In this document: positions 10,020 through 23,276 of the stretch, piece by piece | How the letters are laid out: the number at the start of each line of letters is the position of its first letter | Numbering within the stretch: the first letter of the stretch is position 1 | Assembly (NCBI GenBank): GCA_914767715.1 | Contig: OU612067.1 | Location: 2,666,001-2,730,000, forward strand | Origin: Membranipora membranacea | Taxonomy: Eukaryota; Bryozoa; Gymnolaemata; Cheilostomatida; Membraniporidae | Direction: 5' to 3' | DNA length: 64,000 nt | Made by a program: the position numbers and the translations under genes | The notes under the pieces: generated by a model | Databases searched by the model: none | What the model was told of the DNA's origin: nothing | What the model saw: only the letters and a program-made list of their open reading frames with translations

Positions 10020-10950
10020 GACAAAAAATAAGTTTGTTTAATCGCACACGCCTTACAAAAGAGTTTCTCATAGATAGATCACAAGCCACAGTGTATATGG
10101 TTTGTTGTTTTTTTTTGGTTGTGTGTTTAGAGGTGTCATGTGTTTAAATGGGCAGGCTGTCCGCTTGATAATATACTTAATTGGGGCACTGAAAATTATG
10201 TGTGTAATCATCAATTATTCGGACTATGGTTTTTGATGAAAGAATACAGAGTACTATTTATTATATGTTGAGGTTTAAACTATACCTGACGAGTCTCTCT
10301 ATTTGGTAGGGAGGCTCCTAGTTTTTAGGATCTTTTTTCTGATTTCTGAGTCTGCCAACAGATGTTTTTTAATTAATAACCAATAAAGTTAAGCATAATT
10401 TTGACAACAAATTTATTGATTTACTGGATCAACTGTTTCGGAGAGAAAGAACAGAAGACTCCCAATCTCAACCGGCATTGCCTGAGTGAATATAACGATG
10501 GGAGCATGTTCCGGACCCCATATCAGAGAGCTATTTTATATTAAACTTGATATTGACTATTTTAACTTACATCTTAGAGTACTGGTTTTTTTATGCACAC
10601 AGGAAAAATCAAAAATACAGCAAACAACTTTTTATCAGATCAATGCCATATCTTAAATTCCTGCTTCACTACCTCATGTAATTATTTAACTATGACAAAG
10701 ACAAAGACGATTCGTTTTATTTTTAGTTTCATCCAACATAGTATCAGAGTGTCAATATGACAATCTGATAATAGAGCCTTTTCAGTTGCCTATTTTATCG
10801 TAATATGTCTATGACATAATCACCAAAAATAAATAACTTCAACTTATCTATAAATTTACCCTACAATACTTGTTTAGATAAAGTTGAGTGCTCAATCTCG
10901 CTAACTGAAAATCGTGCTACATTTATTTACATGCTGGCACCACAGAGAAG
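10020..10950. other. Unassigned AT-rich sequence
   Basis: About 930 bases between the Gypsy gag and a segment shared with unit 3. No LTR, gene or clear repeat was recognised, and the stretch is not present in the matching part of unit 3. Confidence 0.4.
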
Positions 10951-11965
10951 AGGAGGCAGAGCTTGCCATCACTTGAAGCACACAGATTACTAATTAGTAA
11001 TACTGTGCCCTCAAATTCTGGTGTATGCAATGACCAACATTATGGCTTATATGCTGATATAATTAAAGCAGAGGGATATATTATATTATTCTGTCGTTGC
11101 TACTGTGGTCAGACGATATTTTCCATTGGGGAAGTTTGGTGGTGCCAATTATACTTTGCATGAATGCAGATGTGGTTCTTAGTCAGGAGGAGGCAATCCA
11201 AACACAAACCGAGCAGTTAATAGGAGGTACGAAGAGCACTATCTTTCATCACAATCCTGGTTGCCTAGTCTCTCATGAAAGGAGGGAACTCCATGCATAC
11301 CTCAACATGGTCGACATTCAAATATATTAAAGGGAGTGACTGTTCTGTTTGGATGTTCGAAGTGCTGTCAAATATTTATTGGCATTTTTATTTCATTATT
11401 GAATTTAATTCTTCAACAAGGTGGTTAGAAAATCTTTATGTACTACTAATACAAACATTATGTACTACCCACTGTCCAAAGGCCAATTGATAACAAACTC
11501 AGATGTGCTGATATGCGTAGTACAGCACACTTAGGAACATGTGGATCGTCATTGCGCATGTTGCACGTCCTGATTACTTTAGATGGACTACCCATACTCT
11601 TGTTTTCTAACATACAGTGAATAAAATATTCATCAAACAAGTATGAGAAATCAATGATATATGAAGGATAATAAGCCCACTTGTATACTTAGATCATCAC
11701 ACTTTGAAACATGGAAGTTACATGAAGGAATAGTCAAAGCTAACCGGAATGTATCTGCTACATCAACTTACCTTCAACTAACACTAAATAATCACGCATT
11801 TCGGTTACACAAATGAGTTGCGCTTATGATGTTAACACCCCACACATTTACAGATGAGACCAAATTTTAATAAAGAAATGTTGAAAAAGCCAAAAAGAAA
11901 TAAATGGACCAGTTTTCTTTAAAAACCCACTGGATGCAGCTCAAGTAAGTTAGTTCCAATATTCG
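10951..11965. repeat. Segment shared between unit 1 and unit 3 (upstream flank of gene 1)
   Basis: This stretch aligns by eye with about 50985-51775. Examples are tctcatgaaa followed by a ccatgcatacc/ccatacccacc match, caacatt caaatatatta, tactaccca, and ttgttttctaacatac. Divergence is clearly greater than between units 2 and 3. In unit 3 it continues directly from the flank of the PAN exon. In unit 1 the 4.8 kb holding the satellite, minisatellite and Gypsy remnant lies between. No gene is called in it. Confidence 0.65.
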
Positions 11966-12396
11966 GTAATCAACAGATTTGACCTAAGTGTTAGAAACAA
12001 AAAGTAACCGGAAATATTTATCAATGCTGCAATTAAAATAAAATGAGAATACTAAAATTAAAGAGAAATGAAAAATATTTTGTATAACAATTATATTAAA
12101 TTCATATGTGATAATGAAAAACCTTTCGTGGAATAATTTTTAAAGATGAAACTTTAAATTCAAATTAAAAACCTGGATCAATATCATTTCTCTTTGTCAA
12201 TGATATATTTATTATATTTTATAATATAAAATAGAATTTTAGGTAAACTTTTCACCCAAAACAAAGGTCAGCATAAGACGCCTATGAATATCTTTGTGCT
12301 CAATTTTTATTATTGTTTCCCTGGCTGCCAGACCAAAAAGTTTGACCTGATGATAGCATATATAAAATTCATGGCCCAATCTGATCAATTTCCCCG
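11966..12396. other. AT-rich intergenic sequence
   Basis: Sequence between unit 1 and the 3' end of PAN-FReD gene 2. It is very AT-rich and no feature was recognised. Confidence 0.4.
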
Positions 12397-12402
12397 TTTA
12401 TT
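12397..12402 (-). promoter_or_regulatory. Candidate polyadenylation signal of gene 2
   Basis: A minus-strand AATAAA lies 86 bases after the gene 2 stop codon, a reasonable distance for a 3' UTR. Confidence 0.5.
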
Positions 12403-12487
12403 GAGCGAAATCTCTTGACACGCCTGTACTTTAAATGTAATTTGAAGGAAAATGGAGTTCCGACGTTAGATGTTTGATGTTAGATCA

Positions 12488-15400
12488 TTAGTGACCTCTT
12501 GTTATCTTCATGACACTCCCTATGTAAGATGGCGAGTATGCATTGTTTCCTGTATACCATTGTATTCCATGTGCTCCAGGAGACACACCGTCTGCATAGT
12601 ACTCACCATTCAGGTGTGCATAATGACAAGCTCCAAACCACCATGCACCTGCAAAAAGTATCCACTCTTATGGTTAAACTATTTTCTCAATCGATTAATA
12701 CTCATGCACTTTGACTGATCAACACTTACACCTAACTTAATTAAATCATGGCTACATTTGCATGGAGCTTTAATGCATATGCCCATGTGGAATTCCATAT
12801 CAGCAGACACGGAATATATCAAGTTTTTCATTTAACATAGTTTGAGATATTAATCTAGTACGAATAGCACCTTCAATCAGACTTTCATTGTATATAAGGC
12901 ATGAAACAAACAGCCAAACAAGTGGCGTCCCCACTGGATACCGTAGTTAAACTTTAACTTAGGGGCTACTATCTGACCTTAAGTCAACATAGGGCATGTT
13001 CCCTGGTTAGTTCCAAACTGTCTTCAGTGATGAAAGCACTTTTTATATTAGGATCATAGTGCAACCTTTGAAGTAACAAGATAAATCTCTACAATGCACT
13101 TCAGTCTCAATTTCAGAGGTTATGAGATAAGATAAGATATGCAAGTTATGTGTTGTGTAAGCTATGTGCTATGTACGTTATGTATTGTGTAAGCTATTTT
13201 TTAGTAAAAGTTATGACAAAAGATCAGAGTGACTGAGAACCTTTGCCATCCTATGCTCATGTCGCGTCATTACCTTTATAGTTTGCAGCACAATTGACAC
13301 CTATATGAACATCATTATCCACTTCATGTGTTGTGAACTGGTAATTATTATAAGGTGTCATTGAGTCACCACCAAAGGATCCATCAAAGTCACCCTGCAA
13401 AAAGGTATTACAATATGTAATAAGTAGAGCGTTTGTTCCTGAAAGAATGAACTCGTTGCATAAAGGATCCATGAAATAAAGCTAAAAAACCCAGAGGGGG
13501 TTTTTCAAACAATGAAGCTTCAAACTGAGCCCAAAACAGCTTTAACAGGTCAATTAGGACTCAAGTACTGACTTGACCCAAATGCTGTTGCTCGTTCACA
13601 AGGATCTCTTTCATCTCTCCACGGTATATGGCCACCTATCAGCTACTTCCAAGAAGGCCATTGGCAAGGTGATCATTCTAGCAGGATACCTTGGTGACTG
13701 TGAGTTTGACTCTATCAATACTGTATATAACAGGGTGATTAAAACCAGATGCCTGCGACTTGTAGCGTCAGACCAAGATAACCCTGTTTTCACATTCGGC
13801 CAGCTACCATCAGGTCGATATAAGACTATCAAATCCCGTGTCAATCTAAGGTCAAACTGTTTTTGAGCATGCTGTGCACGGAAACTGAATAGTATTCTTT
13901 TTTAGCCAGCCGTAATATCTTTTATGTTTTATCTATATTTTTTCCTCTTTTTACACCAACCAAGCCAGATACTGACAATTTAAAAAATTTTTTACAACAA
14001 TTTTTATTGCTCACGCTCAACAACATATTACTCAGTAATGAGTCAGTAATAATAATGATAATACAATTGCTTAGGGGATATATTTTAAACGTAGCTTGTG
14101 TCATTAATTCATTACAGATAATTGAAGCAGATGCACTGAGATGTAACGGTTCAATATATGAAAATATTGAATAGTCTTGAAGTGTGCTCAAACCAGAACT
14201 CTCAGGTCTCGTGAGCAAATATTGAATGGGTTAAGTTCAATACCTCATTTCTCAGCTTCTGGTGGTCTAAGACATGCTGACGAAGCTGACTTACAACTTC
14301 GATGATTATAATTTTAATTTAATGTATGCTTCAAACATGTTAGGAGAGCGAAAACAGCCACTGTTCATATAAAAAAGCATAGCAATCTACCACAAAAGTT
14401 AACTTAACTTTCCCTGGCTCAATTGTGAACGATATAATCAATTTCAAAAACTCAAACCCAGTGTCCTGGGCCAGTTAAGTACAGAGATAGCTTTAATGAG
14501 ACTGGCAGCTTTTTGTTTGGTAGCAAAATTACGTTATTCCATTGCTATTGTATTTAGATTTCCTTGTCCGTATCTTGAATACTTATTATGTTGATATAGC
14601 CACGACACACAAAATTTATGTTTAAGTCAAATTTAGAGCAGAAAAAACATGAAACGAAGTTGAAATTACCTTCAAACAATAACATGTGCCAGTGGTTATA
14701 TACTGTAGTTATTTTTTTCAGTACACTTCAAACCCAATAAGAATGGCTTCATAATCATTGTTGAAATACAAATATGCCTGTGTAGTGACAGTTTGTTAGG
14801 CTAGTAGAAGAGTATCGGAACTTGCTAATACTATCATAGAATTTTACCCAGATAAGCTTTCAAGTTTCTTTTGTTGTATCGATGATTCCGCATGATTACA
14901 GCAGTACCAGTTCTGTTACTTAAAAACATTGACTTTTAGGAATGATATAAGGTGCATTATGAAAATTCTCCAGAAATGCTAGAGTGTTAAATGATAACGT
15001 ATTGATGTGTTACGAAGGCAATTACATATCATAATAGTTTTTAAGATGGTCAATGATTGCTTTGGGAGTAGAAAAGCGGTTTATTTTTATCCTAAACCCA
15101 CTTGTATGAATTTCATGGGTCTGTATAGAGGTTCTTCCCCCAACTCACTCCAGAACCATTGCTAAATTTGCACCACCGGAATTTATTTTTATTTGATCGA
15201 CTTGACTAAAGTCAATTTTGGAGCTGAACTCACCACATTTATCTTGTAATTGTCACTCTCTCCAGCTAGACAAAATTTCTCCCACTCCATATTCAGCTCT
15301 GTTCCATCATTATCTCTAAGATAGATATGAAGGGTCTGTTGATATTGAGTCAAAAGATGAATGCGTTCATTACCTGAAACGATAGTCAATAATTTCAACA

Positions 15401-17228
15401 CAAAAAACTGCATGTGTATTTCTTTTATAGGAATTTTTCGAACATACCTCATTGTAAAGCCTTGGGTATATTGATTGATTGAGTTTTTATCTATCACAAA
15501 GATTATTGCTTGTTGCCAAACTCAGAATTAATCCTGACCTTAAATGGAAATGGAAATGGAAAAAATTCAGAACTATGTAGCATCGTTTAAAACAAAATAT
15601 CATTTAAAGTGTGTACAATAAATAATCTCTGCCCACATCACTTTATAATAAATAGTTCAATATCTTCCAGATGGACATCAACTAAAGAATTCAATAGTGA
15701 AATGGTCTACTTAATTGATGGCAAGTGTTTCAGTTAATTTTTGAATGTGTAAATATATGTCATTTTGTCCAATACCAAGTTTGGAACAGTCTTTAAAAAC
15801 TTTTCATCAGTCAAGCAGGCTGAATGCATCCATTGTGCTAATAGTGACATTTACCAGCATTTACGAAAACTCGGCACGCTCTCGCGCTTTCCATGCAGGG
15901 TAAAAATGCATGTCAGAAAATTACCCCAAGTTTTCGAAGCCTTGCTCTAATTGCTGCTTATTTTAAGCCTTCTATAGAGAAAAGGATAGTACCATGCTGC
16001 TAATATTATGGCACTTAAACATGGTACATAATTTTTAGGGCGTTTTAAGCCAATTATTGTATTGCGGTTTCCGGCTTTTCATGTTTAGTCTTTAACTCAC
16101 CGATCCAATGCTCAGTTGTTTGAGATCCGAACCCGTCTCTGTACTCATCCCACTCTCTGTAAAAGTCCTCACTTCCGTCGTGCCTCCATTGTAGAACAGT
16201 CCAACCATGATCAGAGTCAAACTCACAGCGTGCAAGAAATAAATAGCTACCTATTTCTAAAGTGAAGATACCATCTCCAGGATTTTGCAGATTTTCAAAA
16301 TACCATTGACAATCTAAAACAGCCCAATTCGGTGTTTAAAAGTTTTAAACTGCTTCTGTGAACATGTCATATTATCTTTTCAGTATTATCAATTCGATGC
16401 GGAGACACACTGGATAACCTTCTCAGTGACTGCTATTCTGAGAATTAAATTAATCAGACCATCAATGTAACACATGTGTATTTAAATCCTTCTTGATGAT
16501 CAACCATACAGTCTAACTAATGTAATGTAATGTCAATGTATGAAAAACACAGAGTTAAATTGAAAAAATATTGCCTGCAACGTTAACAGAGGGAAGCTTG
16601 TGCACAAAGAAGTAGGTTATACCTTTCAAAACAGGTGTTGGAAGGTCCTCTGGTGCTGCACAGTTGTCATGAATTTGCTGAATGAATAGAAAAAATTGAT
16701 GGTTGAAAAAATATATCATACTGATTCAAGAAGGTAATATTAGTCATGCATAAGCACCGGGTCGTGGGTTTGATTGGGCATCTAATAAGTCAAAATAGGT
16801 AAGTTAATATTCTTCACCAACCATTTTTGTTGTAGAATATAATTATCGGCAAAAAACTACGTTAGTTTCAGGAATAATGATCAAAGCAGCTAGTTTAGGA
16901 AAATTAAGAATGATTAACTATGATGTGAGAGCACACGACAAAGAAAATAAGTATGATATGAAGGCAATGTTTTACATTGTTGCAGTGGCAGGGCAACTGT
17001 CTCACATCGGATCCTCCAAAACATGGTCAAAAAAGAACAGAATCCTTACCATATCCATCCTTTCAAGGTAGGTTAAGCTGGTAGCCACCTCTGATTTCTT
17101 TGCAAAAGATCCTATGTGATTTGTTGTGTATATGGAGCAAAGGGAAGTTGCAGAATCATAGATCATGGATCGACAATGTTGCCAACCAATATCCCTACAT
17201 GCCACGGTTGCTTTCATCAAGCTGCGAC
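12488..17228 (-). CDS. PAN/apple plus fibrinogen-related (FReD) protein, gene 2
   Basis: Six exons join in frame with GT-AG introns: 17050-17228 (PAN-like: CRDIGWQHCRS, LCSIY), 16623-16677 (linker), 16101-16313 (FReD-1: [23 protein letters not shown]), 15234-15373 (FReD-2: IYLRDNDGTELN, DNYKINV), 13274-13394 (FReD-3: VDNDVHIGVNCAANYKG, the usual calcium-loop and Cys region) and 12488-12648 (FReD-4: AWWFGACHYAHLNGEY ... SVMKITRGH then stop). Phases are 0, 1, 1, 0, 1. The fibrinogen domain is complete, about 215 residues. The exon or exons for the N-terminus and signal peptide lie above 17228 and were not found. FReDs in invertebrates often bind sugars or acetylated groups; that role here is inference. 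A CR1-like LINE scrap (13573-13866) sits in the intron between FReD-3 and FReD-2. Confidence 0.87.
13573..13870 (+). mobile_element. LINE reverse-transcriptase C-terminal fragment
   Basis: The plus-strand frame (KVIILAGYLGDCEF, then DQDNPVFTFGQLPSGRYK and IKSRVNLRSNCF) resembles the extreme C-terminus of CR1/L2-type LINE ORF2. There a D-x-x-HP-type motif is followed by an R-rich stretch and N/K-S-F. It is a short 3' end of a LINE lying antisense in the gene 2 intron. Recognition is by motif pattern only. Confidence 0.5.
13871..15233 (-). other. Intron of gene 2 (FReD-3 to FReD-2)
   Basis: About 1.36 kb of AT-rich intron. No conserved exon or repeat family was recognised. Confidence 0.5.
15374..16100 (-). 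other. Intron of gene 2 (FReD-2 to FReD-1)
   Basis: AT-rich intron with a short atggaa triple repeat near 15543. Nothing else was recognised. Confidence 0.5.
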
Positions 17229-18705
17229 CTGAAAAAGTGAATAACATATTACTAACAATTCTCAGCAATAATAAGGTTACTCAGATAGTTATAAGTTTTC
17301 CTACTTTGATGCTGACAACATAACCTGGAATCCGATATAGTGCAAAAGTGAACATGTTGAAGCTCTATTGTACAAAAGAATAAACTGCCTCGTCCATATA
17401 ATTTATATCATTGCCTGAAAGTCTGATATATACATTTACATTATTATAGGAGGGAAGTGTATATGCTGCTGACTTCGTTTCGTAACATCTGTGGATGAAT
17501 TCAGCTTTTCAGTTTGCTAAATAATTTTAAAGCTCCAGTTTATTGGCTTTGTACAGAAGTGTCAAACTATGAAATGTTTGTGTCGGTGGTTCATCTGTAA
17601 AACATGTCATACTCGAGCCAGAGGAAAAAAACATTTTTGTAAGACACCCTTTGAATTTATCCATTCATCTGTCGATATTCCAATTTTGCAGCAAGAAAAA
17701 AGTGGAAATTATGTAATGAGCTTAGCTTAGCTCAACGTAATAATGCTAGTGAACTATAACTGTACTTCTCAATTTGACCTATTGATGAGCAGACATTTTG
17801 CCACTGAGGAATGAAATATCGGTACCATATACAGCAGATTCCTACCAAATGAAGGAGTTGTGGCAAGTTCACTCAAAGGTCACCTGCTTTGCTGAGTTTT
17901 GTGCAACCAAACCCTCAACAGGGTACTGTAAAATAAAAGCTGCACAGCACGTTAGCCGCACACATTCTATACCTTATTGTGTATCATACACTGACATACT
18001 CACATGTGATCGTTCTTTCAAGCAACAGGCAATTTCCTTTTATCTCCACATTGTTCTCTTGTTTGAAGGTACCACACTTTGCTGTGAACGCAACTTCAGT
18101 CAGGTACATGAACCAGATCACAACCAGAGAATACACAAGTATCATTTTATTAAAACTTTAGATAACTAATCCTTTCTCCATGTACGGCTCTCCTGCAACT
18201 GAACCCAAGTCACAATTTGAGCAAAATACCATCTCCATCCTGGCAGTGTATTTATAGGTTAAATTCTATTTTCTGGTGATCACATAAATATTATATACAT
18301 ATTTGCATAGGTGTCAGAGCTTGGCTTTGTTTGTTTAGCCTCACATAGCTTCCTTTATAGGTGTCCAATGCGTGGTGTATTATTAGCTTTAGGAAATAGG
18401 TTTTTTTGTTCAAATATTTTCTATTGCTGTACTTAAAATCATAACTTTGATTGCTGTGCGAAACATCAAAATACAATAATCTTTCCTTCCTTTTATATAT
18501 TCTTACTGAGTACATATTTGTCAAAATGATGAAAATTTCTATTTTTATTTACATGGAAGTTTATAAATAATTCAAAGGAGTAATATTTTACCTGGAGGAA
18601 ATGTTCACCATTTCACACAGGCTTTAAGACTAACCAAAGAGCAAAGCAGTTTATTATCAGGCAGTAAGTACTGATGCACTCATGCAAGTTTAAAAAAAGC
18701 TTTGA
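17229..18705 (-). other. Upstream region of PAN-FReD gene 2, no exon identified
   Basis: The N-terminal exons of gene 2 should lie in or beyond this stretch, but no minus-strand signal peptide with a good start and donor was found. A short element at about 17387-17433 (aactgcc ... atttatatcattgc) resembles 18808-18850 and could mark an old duplicated exon or repeat. Open frames on both strands show no family match. Confidence 0.35.
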
Positions 18706-20140
18706 AACTCTTTGGGGAAAACAGTATTGAAAGCATCGAGGATTTTCCCTCCTGCTCACAACGCCAATTATGAGTGGGCAACTGTACAGTACAAACAAGA
18801 TGAACTGCCAACTCTATCCGATTTATATCATTGCGAAGTCTTGAATACCTGAGAAAAGTGGGTATTATCTCCCCATAGCTCTTCATGGTATAATTAATGT
18901 TTGAGCTATAGGTTGTCCCCTCCTGCTCCAGTATCAATGTGGGGCATAAATTTGACTGTAATGTAAAAGGCAAATGAGGTGCCACTATCATATATACCAA
19001 ATGCTGCATTTTTTCCGAGTTTTTCAACTATGAATTTACAGGCAGGCAGTGAAGGTGGTGTAGTGGTTGGGATTCGAGCTAGACAATCCCAGTCACTCTC
19101 CATGCTGCTTATAGAGTTGAGCTCTCCATACATAAGCCTAGATTGCCCACTCCTTACTTACACAGGGGTGCGCTAATTTGAGTGTGTATGTGTATTCTGT
19201 GTAATAATTTTCAAGCACTGTAAAGACAGCTGGAGAGATGCTAATAAAAAGTGATTTACATTTACATTTAACCACCAAGGGATATTTTGCGATAACAGAT
19301 GACTCCATTCATTTTATGTGTTGAGACACCCTAACTCAAATGTATACAGTAGTGGGGGTTCACCTGGCTTACACAGTACAGCAAGCTCTTTATCCTGTGT
19401 CAAGATGCTACTGGAGGAAAATTTTTTGTCACTTTCAATAATTTAACCCAGAATATTTTTGAAGTGCCACACTGAAAATACTGTTCATAACTACAGTATA
19501 TAAAGCAGCCTTACTCAATATTTTGAGAGAAGACATGACTAACTGACCGATGTTCAATCTTCATGTTTTTGGGCTCTTTGTGTTCTTTTTAAACTTTGTT
19601 TCAAACATTTGAAACCCATCAGCACTTTTCTTCTCCGAAATATATGCTGTAAAAGGACTACAAAAATGTCTAGGAGAATGATCAATAAATGCCCAAATCT
19701 TACAATGGGGAAGAATCACCCTCTGCACAGGAACCCTAAAGACCAATAGACCATTGCAAAGCTTTGGTACTTATATACAACTGTAGTTTTCTAGCAATCC
19801 TATATACCCAGGTAAATTATTCTTATTCATTTTCAGCATGACAATTTCACTGAGATTTTTTCTGGTGGAATTGTATCAATCAAACATAACCACATCTACG
19901 CAAGAGTACTGATCGCCGTATAACATGCCCACATGGCCACACATGACACATGGCACATTTGCCTGATGATCACTAGGTCAACGTGCTAGTTCATTCACTA
20001 TGGTCCCGTGTTGTGATTTCGTTAGGATTTCGGGAGCTATCGATCCATGGAAATGGCATTAAAGTCAACTTCCACATGAACCGATCGACAATTTTTGACG
20101 TGGATACAAATACTGTGTTAAATCACACTATTCCAATAGG

Positions 20141-20221
20141 GCGGCGTTAGCGCGCTTGCACACAATGACTTCGAAGGGCACTGACGGGGGAGACTGAGGT
20201 TCAGGTCCCGGCCGTGGCAAA
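20141..20221 (+). repeat. tRNA-derived SINE head
   Basis: The sequence has a TTAGCGCGCTTG A-box-like stretch and, at a typical spacing, a GGTTCAGGTCC B-box-like stretch followed by CGGCCGTGGCA. This is the form of a tRNA-related RNA polymerase III promoter in invertebrate SINEs. The same head is found in the duplicate at about 53385-53460. It does not fold as an intact tRNA gene, so it is called a SINE. Confidence 0.55.
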
Positions 20222-20884
20222 TGTTTTCATGTTTTTTCCACCGTGGAAATGGTTAAAATTCAAAATTTGAAATTGGAGTGTACCACAAATTCGAGGCATG
20301 GAACAATGGTGATTGGCTGAACAATCTGAGATAAAATTTGGACTGAAATTAACCTTTCTAAATATATAAATAAATAATAAAATCTCTGTGGTTTGCTGCT
20401 CGATATCCACATTAAAATTTGATGTTTTGGACAACTATCCAACCACAGGATGTCACAGGGACTAGATGTTCGCACCGCTGAACATACCTCAAGGTAGGCG
20501 GCTAAGTTTTTGTTTCCTGGAACCTGAGACTTAAACACTAAAGGAATAGATAGACCAATACAGACAGATTTAGATTGTTATTATTAACATTGTCAACCGG
20601 CAATCAAGGAAAACATAAATATAATATTACACTTAAAGCATTACTCTGAGGCTACTATTTTGTATCACATCTTGTTCATCATCTTTTATTCTATCATGTG
20701 AGCAAGTTCCAGCTTTAAAATCCAAATATTGAGGAAGTATGGCTTCTCAAACTTCCAAGGTGACGGTAGTCTATCGGCAGTAAGAATCGACGGTCATTCC
20801 CGTGTAGTACGTCACGACCGTCATACTTATTATGAGTTATTACACTGATAATCACACAGATAAGATGATGATCAAAATTCAGAC

Positions 20885-20945
20885 CCAGGCGGGTCTCGAA
20901 CCTGGGTCCAAATGGCCATGCAGGCGATGCCGCTAACGCTGCTAA
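20885..20945 (-). repeat. Second tRNA-like SINE head, minus strand
   Basis: The minus strand reads GTTAGCGGCATCGCC, then GACCCAGGTTCGAGACC. The B-box GGTTCGAGACC (20892-20902) is a perfect match to GGTTCGANNCC. In the unit 3 copy (about 54120) the B-box is mutated. The 9-bp minisatellite begins exactly in the A-box side of this head. Confidence 0.5.
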
Positions 20946-21187
20946 CGCTGCTAACGCTGCTAACGCTGCTAACGCTGCTAACGCTGCCAACGCTGCCGAC
21001 GCTGCCGACGCTGCCGACGCTGCCAACGCTGCCAACGCTGCTAACGCTGCTAACGCTGCTAACGCTGCTAACGCTGCTAACGCTGCTAACGCTGCTAACG
21101 CTGCTAACGCTGCTAACGCTGCTAACGCTGCTAACGCTGCTAACGCTGCTAACGCTGCTTACGCTGCTTACGCTGCTAACGCTGCTA
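20932..21187. repeat. 9-bp minisatellite (AACGCTGCT)n, about 28 copies
   Basis: A near-perfect array of 256 bases with a few variant units (gccaacgct, gccgacgct, gcttacgct). In the duplicated locus of unit 3 (about 54162-54180) only a short aacgctgagctgagctgagct remains, so the array expanded or collapsed after the duplication. Open frames in it are low-complexity and not called as genes. Confidence 0.95.
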
Positions 21188-23276
21188 AGGCAGAGCTATT
21201 ATGTCTATAGGCTATTTCAAGATTTAACAAACAATTACTTTACTCGTTTTGGTCGCTGCTCACTGAAAATAGCAAGTGCTTGTTTTTGTGATACTGACTT
21301 TGTACCCATAAGCTGAGATGCCTCTTTAGACCTATTAAAATTCTTATACTTTGCTTGTTTTGATTTGAATATAAAATATCTGTATCGGCACCCTCCACAT
21401 ATCCATGATCAGAAACAAGAACTAAAATACACTCTTCACCGTGATATTTATCCTGTCAAATTTAAAACTAAATTGTTTAGCTAGCATGCTTGTCGACTAG
21501 TAAAGTGCATTGTAACTCCAAGCTGAAAAACAGGGCTTGCTTACATTTTCTCAATTGAACGGTCCGTCTTCAGAGTACCAGCTGTCATGTGACAGAAAAG
21601 TTAGATAACATCACAATCCTGACATTATTTTTAGATTCATTTCTATTTTTGTGTGATTGCTCTAAGGATCAGCCAGTTTATTCAAAACTAATTCTTTGCT
21701 TCCTTTAGGTGTCAAATTGGTTGTGTGCAGTCAATTGAAGGACCTAGGTTCAAAATTTTTCAATTACTGATTTTTGCATATTGCCAAATCGATACCAGGG
21801 AAAATAAGAATTGTAAATGTTATAATATTTCCTTCCTTGGATATATTTTTACTGATTACATATTTGTTATAGTTTTCCTAAAGCTTGCTGATCACAAACT
21901 TGTTTTCCTCATATACTTTGTTAAAAAGATAATATTCATATCAGGAGAAGTCCACATTTTCCCACAGGCTTACACATCCTCATTTATTCGACAGACTCCT
22001 ACATGAGCCGGGAAAATTAGAGCTTGGCTAAACTAAGTTATAGCCAATACTTTCTTCTCTAAGCAGATTTTATTAAATTAACGAAATGAGAGATTTAAAG
22101 GTGTAGGCTTTCAGTTGTTCCTTATTAAAGTGCTGGTATATGAATGTGCCTGTACTCGGTTAATATGATTGTAATTATTTTTGAGAAACGCAGCTGCAAG
22201 CTATATCTGTAAATTATTAATAGTGTTTTAGTTACAATAAATGAAAAATGAGACAATGAAAAAGAGTATACTGATGACTATCACAATTTCATGACTTGAA
22301 ACTGTTGTCTGCGTTGATTTATATAGAATATATGAAGACAAGACAATTTTGAGTTCATGTGCAAGCTTGGAAAGCTGCCAAACAAAAGTTTTATCTGCTT
22401 ACGATTAATTGAGAAAAATAGGCGGATGAGGATCTTTCTATCAATGTTGATGATGGAGTTGGATTGATTGCAAGAAATTTAATAATGGAATGAATATTTG
22501 CAAAACAGATTTTTGCTTGTTTTGGAACCAAATGAAATAAGATGAGCCTGAAATCAATGTTCATGTGACAACCGCAAGTTGATCAGGTCTGTGAGAGGCC
22601 TGAGCAGAGATTAAATGTTTTTGATTTACCCTTATCAGTTATATTTTATATGCCGGCAGTAAACTGTGGGCATTTACATTGAACAGAAGCCCTGGTATTA
22701 TATTTATTTCTCACATCCTATATGTCTTCATCTAGTTTACATTAAGATGATCTGTGAGCAGCAGTAAAGGTTTAATAGAGCTCAGAACTTCAGATGGTAT
22801 GAGTTATGTTATGTTTATTTCTACATTCCTGTATCATTTGTTGTAACAATAATAATAATATTTGAATGCTGACTATAGAACTAATAAAGCTCGTGCTCTG
22901 GTTAAAATAATTCATTTAAAAAGTAAAACGACTATCAAGACATTTTTTCAGTTTTAGCTTTCAATGGTCTAAAATGGGTAAGGCGTCGAGAGGATCTCCT
23001 GGATGTATTGAAAACAATTCTTTGATATAGTGGGTGGCCACTGTCTTTGGCAATCTTTCCAAAATGAGTCAAGGATTGGTTTAAAATAAACTCATAAATT
23101 CTCACATGATAGACCCCGCTCTTAACACTCAATCAAATGATAGACGAGTGTAACTGATTTTGTAAAAATATTATTGAATATGAATGAAATATTTCTCAGG
23201 GTCACCGCACTATGCACTAGAGAACCAATACCTCAAAGAATTGATGTATTGCAAAAATCAGATCAGCAGGAATGAA
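21188..23276. other. Intergenic sequence between duplicated block and collagen gene A
   Basis: AT-rich sequence. The portion up to 22909 belongs to duplication block A. No exon, RNA gene or repeat family was recognised. Confidence 0.4.

Larger units (their letters stand above)
18706..22909. repeat. Segmental duplication block A, copy in unit 2
   Basis: The stretch matches 51845-55486 in the same orientation and at high identity, starting abruptly at aactctttggggaaaacag. Differences include the (AACGCTGCT) minisatellite, present only here, and about 420 bases at 21781-22201 that unit 3 lacks. The block contains two tRNA-like SINE heads. No gene was recognised. Its right edge is the microhomology junction described under findings. 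Confidence 0.9.

Noticed and set aside
18906-19133. Frame with SDWDCLARIP conserved at 52045-52272
   Set aside because: It is shared only through the segmental duplication. The few differences include more replacement than silent changes, so there is no sign of coding constraint. Part of it is the complement of a tRNA-like ggtggtgtagtggttgggattc stretch.
20912-21316. Long Leu-Thr-rich and Ala-rich frames on both strands
   Set aside because: They are translations of the 9-bp minisatellite, with no start context or conserved partner in unit 3.
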